DNA from: an uncultured Chloroflexota bacterium
GTDB lineage: Bacteria; Chloroflexota; Limnocylindria; Limnocylindrales; CSP1-4
Direction: 5' to 3'
Assembly: GCA_903928275.1 (NCBI GenBank)
Contig: CAIYQJ010000311.1
Coordinates: 1-22,962, forward strand
Length of the DNA stretch: 22,962 bases
Made by a program: the position numbers and the translations under genes. A model generated the notes under the pieces. The model made no database searches, had not been told where the DNA came from, and saw only the letters and a program-made list of their open reading frames with translations. This document shows, piece by piece, positions 1 through 6,502 of this stretch; the stretch's first letter is position 1; each line of letters opens with the position of its first letter.

Positions 1-1128
<1,128 letters not shown>

Positions 1129-1179
1129 CGGTGCCTCCGCGAGAACGGGCGGGGCGAGGGCGCGCCCGGCCGAGGGTCG

Positions 1180-1185
1180 AGTATA
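1180..1185 (-). promoter_or_regulatory. Candidate -10 box for ftsH
   Basis: TATACT read on the minus strand, about 52 nt upstream of the TTG start of ftsH, which would leave a leader of roughly 45 nt carrying the GGAGG ribosome binding site. No good -35 hexamer lies 16-18 bp upstream, so this rests on the -10 alone. Confidence 0.4.
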
Positions 1186-1320
1186 GCGTTGGCGCCCTCG
1201 GAACCCCTTGCGTGGGCTCCGGGGCGATGGGGGCCGGGCATCGGCCCGACACCTGCGATTCGCACGAGACGGCCCGGTGGATGTGCCATGGGCGAGCGGC
1301 ACGACCGGGCGGCCTCGGGG

Positions 1321-1342
1321 GCGGCGGCGAGATAGCCGCCGC
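1321..1342 (-). terminator. Candidate terminator hairpin downstream of tRNA-Met
   Basis: Perfect 8-bp inverted repeat GCGGCGGC / GCCGCCGC with a 6-nt loop, about 60 nt past the 3' end of the tRNA in its direction of transcription. No U-tract follows, so it is not a canonical intrinsic terminator; in such GC-rich DNA it could also be a processing structure or chance. Confidence 0.35.
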
Positions 1343-1400
1343 GGTCAGCCAGCAGACGACCGACGGGGCCGGGGATCCCGGGAGCGCGGGCCCGGGAGGT

Positions 1401-1475
1401 TGGTAGCGGAGGGCGGATTTGAACCACCGACAAAGGGCTTATGAGTCCCCTGCTCTACCACTGAGCTACTCCGCC
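1401..1475 (-). tRNA. tRNA-Met (CAT anticodon)
   Basis: Reading the minus strand gives a full 75-nt cloverleaf with encoded CCA: acceptor GGCGGAG pairing CTCCGCT (with a G1-U72 wobble), D arm GCTC-AGTGGTA-GAGC, anticodon loop CTCATAA, five-base variable region, T arm GGTGG-TTCAAAT-CCGCC, then discriminator A and CCA. The CAT anticodon and acceptor sequence resemble elongator tRNA-Met rather than initiator, which normally has an unpaired position 1-72. The anticodon stem (GGGGA with GCCCT) has an A31-G39 mismatch next to the loop and a G27-U43 wobble. A lysidine-modified tRNA-Ile reading AUA also carries CAT in the gene, but the acceptor does not suggest it. It stands alone, about 270 bp upstream of ftsH on the same strand. 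Confidence 0.92.
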
Positions 1476-1547
1476 ACGTGCGCGTCGTGCGGCGCCGCGG
1501 TCCGAGCCGTCCTCGATGGGCCTCCCCGTCCCGCGTGCCGGAGGCGG

Positions 1548-1553
1548 ATTCTA
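1548..1553 (-). promoter_or_regulatory. Candidate -10 box for tRNA-Met
   Basis: TAGAAT on the minus strand, 72 nt before the mature 5' end of the tRNA. No clear -35 hexamer is present at the expected distance. A 5' leader of about 65 nt removed by RNase P would result. Confidence 0.3.
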
Positions 1554-1620
1554 TCGCAACCGGCCGGAGCGTTGCCGAAGGGGTTCCGGGGAGCGCCGAC
1601 CGAGCGGCGCGTTCTCTCGG

Positions 1621-1649
1621 TTGAATCGCGGGCGCCCCTCGCCTACGCT
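1621..1649 (+). promoter_or_regulatory. Candidate promoter for the small protein gene at 1722
   Basis: TTGAAT (1621-1626) and TACGCT (1644-1649) are separated by 17 bp, the expected spacing of a housekeeping sigma promoter. Transcription would start near 1656 and leave a leader of about 66 nt. The same -10 hexamer, TACGCT, occurs at the ftsB-like promoter in this window. Confidence 0.45.
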
Positions 1650-1721
1650 GGGCCCGTGCACCGGTATCGCGGGCCACGCCCCGTCCGCGGCGCCGGCGCA
1701 TCCAACGGGGGGTGAGGTCGC

Positions 1722-2102
1722 GTGGCCGACCGGTCCGTTCCACCCATCGTGCGGCACGTCGAGGCCGGCCTGGTGGTCCACGTGGTCCTCGACGGGCCCA
1801 ACCTCGTGCTCCACGCCGCGAGCGACGACCTGTGGGCGCTCGTCCCGGCCGCGACCCTCGGCCTGCCGCTCGCCGAGTGGTTCACCGTCCCGGGTGAGGG
1901 GCAGCTCCTGCGCGAGGCCTTCGCCATCACCCACGCGACCGGCGATCCGGCGGTCCTCCTGCTCGCGCACGCCGTGGTCCGCGTCGAGCGAATGCGCACC
2001 CCGCATGGTCGCGCCGTCCTCGTCACCTATCGCGCCACGGTCTCGCACCGGACGCTGGCCGAGCTCGGAGACGCACGCGGAGATCGGCCTTCGGATCCGT
2101 AG
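1722..2102 (+). CDS. Small uncharacterised protein, possibly PAS-like
   Basis: A 126-residue soluble protein with no membrane segment or signal peptide. The GTG start at 1722 is chosen because GGTGAGG lies 5 nt upstream. I do not recognise the family. The pattern of beta-like stretches (LVVHVVLDGPNLVL, AVVRVERMRTPHGRAVLVTY) around a central helical part containing PLAEWFTVPGEG and a later TGDPAV resembles a PAS or similar sensory fold, but no cofactor residue or attached output domain is visible, so this is only an impression. A hairpin pair follows the stop codon, suggesting a single-gene transcript, and the AarF-type kinase gene begins 111 bp downstream. The N-terminal third could be extended by upstream in-frame codons, but those lack a binding site. 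Confidence 0.6.
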   Translation: MADRSVPPIVRHVEAGLVVHVVLDGPNLVLHAASDDLWALVPAATLGLPLAEWFTVPGEGQLLREAFAITHATGDPAVLLLAHAVVRVERMRTPHGRAVLVTYRATVSHRTLAELGDARGDRPSDP

Positions 2103-2107
2103 ACCCC

Positions 2108-2156
2108 GGAGGGCCTGCTCTCCGCGATGAGAGGGCCTCCCGGCGGGCACGCCGGG
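2108..2156 (+). terminator. Two adjacent hairpins, candidate terminator of the 1722-2102 gene
   Basis: First hairpin 2108-2140: GGAGG...CTCTC-cgcgat-GAGAG..CCTCC, two 5-bp helices with a small internal loop. Second hairpin 2139-2156: 7-bp stem around CGGCG-GGCA-CGCCG. They begin 6 nt after the stop codon. No U-run follows. The alternative is a structured leader of the downstream kinase gene. Confidence 0.4.
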
Positions 2157-2157
2157 G

Positions 2158-2163
2158 TATATC
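2158..2163 (+). promoter_or_regulatory. Candidate -10 box for the AarF-type kinase gene
   Basis: TATATC just past the hairpins, about 50 nt upstream of the preferred ATG at 2214. The -35 position would fall inside the second hairpin and has no TTGACA-like sequence, so support is weak. Confidence 0.33.
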
Positions 2164-2213
2164 GTGGTGTCGGCCGGCGCACGCACTGCGCCGAACCGCC
2201 GCGAGGGTGGCCG

Positions 2214-4400
2214 ATGAAGCGATTCGTGGTGCAGGTCGCGGTCGACACGGCCGCGCTGGTCGTCACGCTCATCGTGTTCACGTTCATCCGCATGACGTCG
2301 ACGGCCGCCGACGGCACCTCGGTCTCGATCGCCACGATCGAGGTGCAGGGCGGCATCATCGCCTACATCGTCATCGGCATCGTGCTCGTCGTCGTCGACA
2401 CGATCGTCCGGCCCATCGTCATCGCGCTCACGGGCCGCGTCCTCCTGTGGTCGATGGGGCTCTTCCTGCTCATCGTGAACGCGATCGTGTTCGCCATCGC
2501 GGCCTGGGTCTCCCCGGTGAACTGGGTGATCGCCCACCCGGACATCCTGTGGCTCTTCCTCGGTGCCACCGTCTACACCGTCCTCCAGACGGGCGGCAAC
2601 GCGGTCCTGGGCCTCAGCCGCCCGGTCGTCGACGAGGAGGGCCGCGGGAAGCTCATCTGGCGCGTCCTCGACGCGCTGCCCACGCCGCGGCGCAACGCGA
2701 TCCTCGAGAACCTCCGACTACAGCAGGTCTACGAGATCATCGCGCGCTACGGGATGGACATCTTCGTCGGCGGGACGCCGCTCCGCGCCGTATGGGATCG
2801 GGTGGCCCTGTTCGTGCACGCCCAGGCCGACCCGGTCCAGGACCTCACGACGCCCGCCAAGATCCGGGTGATGCTCCAGGAGCTCGGGCCCACGTGGGTG
2901 AAGCTCGGCCAGATGGCATCGACTCGCGCGGAGGCCCTCCCGCCGGACTGGGTCGAGGAGCTCGCCCTGCTCCAGGAGAACGTCGCTCCGTTCCCGTGGG
3001 AGCAGGCGCGCGATGTCATCACCGCCGAGCTGAAGGCTCCGCCGGAGGCGGTGTTCGGCACGATCGACCACACGCCGCTCGCGGCCGCGTCCACCGCGCA
3101 GGTCCACGCCGCGACGCTCCTCGACGGCACGCCGGTCATCGTGAAGGTCCAGCGGCCCGAGATCATCGCGAAGACCAAGGCGGACCTGGGCGTCATGGAG
3201 GAGATCGCCGGCGTCCTGGAGACCCGCTTCACCATGGCGCGCGCGATGGACGCCACCGCGTTCATCAGCGAGTTCGCCGCCGGGGTGCTCAAGGAGCTCG
3301 ACTACCGGAACGAGGCGTACTACGCGATCCGGATGGCGGACAACATGCGTTCGCTCGAGGGTGTCCACATCCCCGAGATCCACCGCGATCTCTCCACGAG
3401 TCGCGTGCTCACCGAGGAGCGCATCGGCGGGGTGAAGCTCAACGACGTCGCGGCGATCGACGCGGCCGGGCTCGACAAGGAGGCGCTCACCCGGACGTTC
3501 GTCCGTTCGCTCATCAAGCAGATCGTCATCGACGGCTTCTTCCACGCGGACCCGCACCCCGGGAACATCCGCGTGGACACGCAGACGGGCACCATCACGT
3601 TCCTGGATTTCGGGCTCGTCGGCGAGCTCACGCCCGAGGAGCGGGTGGACCTCGCCGCCCTGGTCTGGGCAGTGCGCAGCCGCGACATCGGGAGCCTCGC
3701 CGACGTCGCGCTCCGCCTGTGCACGAAGACGGAGGACTACGACGAGGCGTCGTATCGGCTCTCGATGGACCGGGCGCTCCGGCAGCACTGGATCTACGGC
3801 TCGGGGACCGGCTTCTCGACGATCATGAGCGCCATCCTCAAGACCTTCTACGCGAATGGGCTGCGTCCCAAGTCGAGCCTCACGCTCGCGGTGAAGGCGA
3901 TCATGCAGGCCGATGGCGTCGCGCGGATGCTCGTCCCGGCCTACGACCTCACGGGGCTCGCGATCGAGGAGATCCAGGGGCTGCTCGCCGCGGAGGTGAC
4001 GATGGACCGCATCGTCGAGGTCGCGAAGGGCCAGCTCATGGCCGTCGGCCGGCAGGCGCTTGGCAACATCCCGTCGCTCCAGGCCGCCACGCTTTCGTGG
4101 ATCGACCAGTACAAGAGGGGCAAGCTCGTCGTGGAAGTCGACACCGGCGACCTGACCGACCAGATCGGGAAGATCAGCACGCTCGGCGATCGGCTCACCG
4201 TGGGCCTCGTGCTCGTCGGTCAGCTCATCGGCACCGCGATCGTCGCCGTGCTCCTCACCCAGATGGACACGACGAGCTACGCGTGGCTGCCCCTCATCGG
4301 CATCGGGATCTTCCTCGCGATGCTCGGCGTGAGCCTCTGGGTCCTCATGAAGATCCTGCGGTCCGTCAACCCCCCGGCCGAGAAGCGTCGCCGCCACTGA
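2214..4400 (+). CDS. AarF/UbiB/ABC1-family atypical protein kinase with N-terminal holin-like membrane domain
   Basis: 728 residues from the ATG at 2214, preferred over an in-frame ATG at 2127 because GAGGGTGG lies just upstream and the first membrane helix starts at once. Three parts are visible. Residues about 5-128 form four membrane helices resembling the four-helix phage-holin-like domain (PF04020 type). Residues about 200-560 are an ABC1 kinase: KLGQ signature with K230 and Q233, alanine-rich nucleotide loop AAASTAQVHAA, ATP-binding lysine K311 in VIVKVQRP, HADPHPGN at 444-451, and DFG at 465-467. Two more helices close the protein (about 661-683 and 691-713). Relatives support quinone or isoprenoid-lipid metabolism in membranes; the substrate here is unknown. 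It stands as its own transcription unit, convergent with the GH3 gene. Family assignment is firm; the ubiB symbol is withheld because quinone biosynthesis is not shown. Confidence 0.92.
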   Translation: MKRFVVQVAVDTAALVVTLIVFTFIRMTSTAADGTSVSIATIEVQGGIIAYIVIGIVLVVVDTIVRPIVIALTGRVLLWSMGLFLLIVNAIVFAIAAWVSPVNWVIAHPDILWLFLGATVYTVLQTGGNAVLGLSRPVVDEEGRGKLIWRVLDALPTPRRNAILENLRLQQVYEIIARYGMDIFVGGTPLRAVWDRVALFVHAQADPVQDLTTPAKIRVMLQELGPTWVKLGQMASTRAEALPPDWVEELALLQENVAPFPWEQARDVITAELKAPPEAVFGTIDHTPLAAASTAQVHAATLLDGTPVIVKVQRPEIIAKTKADLGVMEEIAGVLETRFTMARAMDATAFISEFAAGVLKELDYRNEAYYAIRMADNMRSLEGVHIPEIHRDLSTSRVLTEERIGGVKLNDVAAIDAAGLDKEALTRTFVRSLIKQIVIDGFFHADPHPGNIRVDTQTGTITFLDFGLVGELTPEERVDLAALVWAVRSRDIGSLADVALRLCTKTEDYDEASYRLSMDRALRQHWIYGSGTGFSTIMSAILKTFYANGLRPKSSLTLAVKAIMQADGVARMLVPAYDLTGLAIEEIQGLLAAEVTMDRIVEVAKGQLMAVGRQALGNIPSLQAATLSWIDQYKRGKLVVEVDTGDLTDQIGKISTLGDRLTVGLVLVGQLIGTAIVAVLLTQMDTTSYAWLPLIGIGIFLAMLGVSLWVLMKILRSVNPPAEKRRRH

Positions 4401-4424
4401 CGACCGGTCCGGGGACGCTCACGC

Positions 4425-5600
4425 TCACGGGGCGCAGCCGGCCCAGCGGTCCACGTGCTTGAACCGCTCGACGCGGAGGAACGCGTCCGTCACGGTCTTC
4501 TCGGCCAGCCGGCCGCCCCGCACCGCGTCCACGATCGCACCGGCGACGTCGAGCGCCCCGGTGCCGGCGGACAGGATGAGCATGTCGGCGCCGGCCGCCA
4601 CCGCCTTCTCGGCCGCCTGGCCCGCGTCCCACCGGGCGGCGAGCGCGCCCATGTACAGGTCGTCCGTCATGACGAGGCCCTTGAACCCGAGGTCCTCGCG
4701 GAGCAGGTGCACGACCGCGGGCGACAGCGACGCGGGGAGCGATCCGTCGATCGAGGGCACGAGGAGGTGCCCGAGCATGATCGCGGGCACGCCGGCCGCG
4801 ATGGCTGCCACGAACGGCGGTAGCGCTCGCCGCCGGAGCGTCGCGAGGGAGGCCGCGACCTTCGGCAGCGACGTGTGGGAGTCCACGGTCGTCTCTCCGT
4901 GCCCCGGGAAGTGCTTGGCGACCGCCGCGATGCCCGCCGCCTGCAACCCCTCGACGAACGCCGTGCCCGCGCGCGCCACGGCGGCCGGATCGGACCCGAA
5001 TGAGCGATCCCCGATGACGCCGAGCGCCGTGGCGCTCGTCACGTCCAGGACCGGCGCGAGGTCCACCGTCACGCCGAGGCCCGCGAGCCCGCGGCCGATG
5101 GAGCGGGCGGTGGACCGGATCGACGCGGCGGACCTTCCGCCGAGCGCGCGGGCGGTGGGGGTGGCCGGCAGGATGCCGGCCGTCGCGAAGCGCGCGACGC
5201 GACCCGGCTCCTCGTCGACGGCGATCGCGAGCGGGACCGACGCCTCGTGTTGCAGAGCGGCGACGAGGGAACGTACCTGTCCGGCATCCGCGATGTTCGG
5301 TCCGTAGAGGATGATCCCGCCGACACCGCCCCGGACGAGATCGCGGCTCGTCTGGGCGATCGCGGTCCCCGGGATGCCGACGAGAAGCAGCTGGGCCGCC
5401 CGGAACGCGAGAGGCGGGAGCTCGGCGCACGCACCGGAGGCTCTCGGGCCCGGGGTCCACGCCGGCGCGGGCGACGCGATCGCTGCCTGGCTCGCGGCCG
5501 GCGCGCTCGGCGCTGCAGATGGCGCCGGCGTGCCGGGGCCTGGCCCGCACGCAACGAGCACGAGGGCGAGTGACGTCCGCAGAAGGCCGAGGCGCCGCAT
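4425..5600 (-). CDS. nagZ: Glycoside hydrolase family 3 lipoprotein, NagZ-type beta-N-acetylhexosaminidase
   Basis: 391 residues. The N-terminus is a lipoprotein signal with lipobox LVAC and acylated Cys18, followed by a Pro/Ala/Ser linker to about residue 55, then the GH3 barrel. Diagnostic NagZ features are KHFPGHG (229-235) with the mobile catalytic loop pair D240-S-H242, and the nucleophile region MTDDLYMGA with D313 as the expected nucleophile. Such enzymes remove terminal N-acetylglucosamine from muropeptides in peptidoglycan turnover; the lipid anchor places this one outside the membrane, as in Gram-positive NagZ homologues. The ATG at 5600 fits the signal peptide and sits 6 nt after a -10-like TATTCT, suggesting a leaderless mRNA. 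It follows the ftsB-like gene by 68 bp and converges on the AarF-type gene. A different GH3 hexosaminidase specificity is possible. Confidence 0.9.
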   Translation of the reverse strand: MRRLGLLRTSLALVLVACGPGPGTPAPSAAPSAPAASQAAIASPAPAWTPGPRASGACAELPPLAFRAAQLLLVGIPGTAIAQTSRDLVRGGVGGIILYGPNIADAGQVRSLVAALQHEASVPLAIAVDEEPGRVARFATAGILPATPTARALGGRSAASIRSTARSIGRGLAGLGVTVDLAPVLDVTSATALGVIGDRSFGSDPAAVARAGTAFVEGLQAAGIAAVAKHFPGHGETTVDSHTSLPKVAASLATLRRRALPPFVAAIAAGVPAIMLGHLLVPSIDGSLPASLSPAVVHLLREDLGFKGLVMTDDLYMGALAARWDAGQAAEKAVAAGADMLILSAGTGALDVAGAIVDAVRGGRLAEKTVTDAFLRVERFKHVDRWAGCAP

Positions 5601-5606
5601 CGCGCG

Positions 5607-5612
5607 AGAATA
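5607..5612 (-). promoter_or_regulatory. Candidate leaderless promoter (-10 box) for the NagZ-type gene
   Basis: TATTCT on the minus strand, separated by exactly 6 nt (CGCGCG) from the ATG at 5600, so transcription would begin at the start codon itself. No Shine-Dalgarno sequence is present. The -35 region is not consensus. The geometry repeats that of the ftsB-like gene upstream. Confidence 0.45.
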
Positions 5613-5668
5613 CGCCCGCGGGCGCCCGGGACCGCCTCCGTGGCAGCCCGGGTCGCGGGTCGTGCCGA

Positions 5669-6334
5669 TCAGGAGCCCGGAGGCGACCCGAACAGGACCT
5701 GGATCCAGGCCTCGAGTGGCGTCCGCTCGTACGTCCGGAACCCGACGCGAAGGGACGCGGATCCGGGCGCGTCCGCCGGCAGCGGAGGCGCATCGACCCC
5801 GAGCGTGAATGGATGCTCGCGGCGCGTCCCGACGCCGTACGCCCGGGCCTGCTGCGCGATGAAGCGCGGCTCCTGGATGAACGCGAGCTCGGCACGGCGT
5901 CGGTCCAGCTCCGCCGAGATGGACGCGTTCTCCGACCGCGTGCGGTCCGCGCGCGCCGACGTCTCCGCCGCGTCTCCCACCTGGCGCGCGAATGTCACGA
6001 GGATCCACGCGGCGACGACGCCCGCGACGATCCAGGAGAGGCGCTTCCTGGACAGCCCGGCGACGGCGACGGGCGGGAGCGCCGGCGCTCCCTCGACCGA
6101 GGCGCCCACCTCGCCGGGGGGCGCACTGCCGGCCGCGCTCCGCACGCCGATGTCCGACCCCGACCCGGCCGCGCCGGACGTGCCCCGCACGCCGACACCC
6201 GACCCGGCCGCGCCCGGCGCGTCTCCCCTCGCCTCGGCGACCACGGGATCGTCGGACGTGGCCCCGCCAGGCGCCGCGGTCGACGGCTCCGCGGACCCGG
6301 ATCCCGCGCGCGGCCGCTGGTCCTTCCTGATCAC
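5669..6334 (-). CDS. FtsB/DivIC-like septum formation initiator protein with long disordered N-terminus
   Basis: 221 residues. Residues 1-95 are a low-complexity Ala/Gly/Ser/Pro-rich cytoplasmic tail that includes an imperfect internal repeat (GAAGSGVGVRGTS, then GAAGSGSDIGVRS). One membrane helix follows (about 101-117), then a coiled coil (about 122-155) and the motif ERTPLEAW near the end. The layout and the stretch QEPRFIAQQARAYG correspond to FtsB/DivIC proteins, bitopic division proteins that work with FtsQ/FtsL at the septum, with the coiled coil outside the cell. The start is taken as GTG 6334 because a TTGACG-18-TACGCT promoter ends 6 nt upstream, which predicts a leaderless message; an ORF extension to 6433 would overlap that promoter. 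It probably shares transcription with the NagZ-type gene 68 bp downstream. FtsL-like proteins are an alternative of similar shape. Confidence 0.8.
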   Translation of the reverse strand: MIRKDQRPRAGSGSAEPSTAAPGGATSDDPVVAEARGDAPGAAGSGVGVRGTSGAAGSGSDIGVRSAAGSAPPGEVGASVEGAPALPPVAVAGLSRKRLSWIVAGVVAAWILVTFARQVGDAAETSARADRTRSENASISAELDRRRAELAFIQEPRFIAQQARAYGVGTRREHPFTLGVDAPPLPADAPGSASLRVGFRTYERTPLEAWIQVLFGSPPGS

Positions 6335-6340
6335 CGGCCG

Positions 6341-6370
6341 AGCGTAGGGTTCGGCGGGACCGACCGTCAA
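6341..6370 (-). promoter_or_regulatory. Promoter of the ftsB-like gene, leaderless
   Basis: On the minus strand, -35 TTGACG (6365-6370) and -10 TACGCT (6341-6346) are 18 bp apart. The GTG start at 6334 begins 7 nt past the -10 box, exactly where transcription should start. This is the clearest two-box promoter in the window. Confidence 0.65.
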
Positions 6371-6448
6371 CCCCGAACCCGCGGGCCGACGCCGGGCGGC
6401 GTCTCCTGGCGGTGGCGCGAGCGAGCGGCGCACATGTTGCGCGAGGTG

Positions 6449-6457
6449 CTAGAGTCG
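6449..6457 (+). promoter_or_regulatory. Extended -10 promoter for mrfA-mrfB
   Basis: TGC-TAGAGT matches the extended -10 form TGn-TAnnnT. Transcription would begin around 6464, leaving a leader of about 39 nt with GGGAGGCGACG before the ATG of mrfA. No -35 box is needed for extended -10 promoters and none is evident. It diverges from the ftsB-like promoter. Confidence 0.45.
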
Positions 6458-6463
6458 CCTGGA

Positions 6464-6480
6464 ACAGCACGCCTGTTCTA
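6464..6480 (+). promoter_or_regulatory. Perfect inverted repeat, candidate operator at the mrfAB start site
   Basis: GAACAG-CACGC-CTGTTC is a perfect 6+6 inverted repeat with a 5-nt spacer, lying at about +1 to +17 of the predicted mrfA transcript. Its half-sites recall the GAAC/GTTC of Gram-positive-type LexA boxes, but the inner spacing (GAAC-N9-GTTC) differs from the usual N4. It could instead form a small hairpin in the mRNA leader. Confidence 0.45.
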
Positions 6481-6502
6481 TCTGGCACCGCGGGAGGCGA
6501 CG

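Larger units (their letters stand above)
1129..1400. other. Intergenic region between ftsH and tRNA-Met
   Basis: No protein gene is supported here. Together with 1476-1721 it forms the only stretch over 300 bases without a protein gene. It holds the ftsH leader and -10 box, a short hairpin (GGGCCG at 1231-1236 pairing with CGGCCC at 1242-1247) and a stronger hairpin listed separately at 1321-1342. Open frames crossing it have no plausible ribosome binding site or recognisable product. Confidence 0.6.

Noticed and set aside
1129..1721. Small protein genes in the tRNA flanks
   Set aside because: Open frames here run through the tRNA or hairpins, lack ribosome binding sites and give Arg/Gly/Pro-rich translations.
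2207..4462. 751-codon plus-strand frame overlapping the AarF-type gene
   Set aside because: Frame-shifted shadow of the kinase gene with Arg/His/Gly-rich translation and no recognisable domain.
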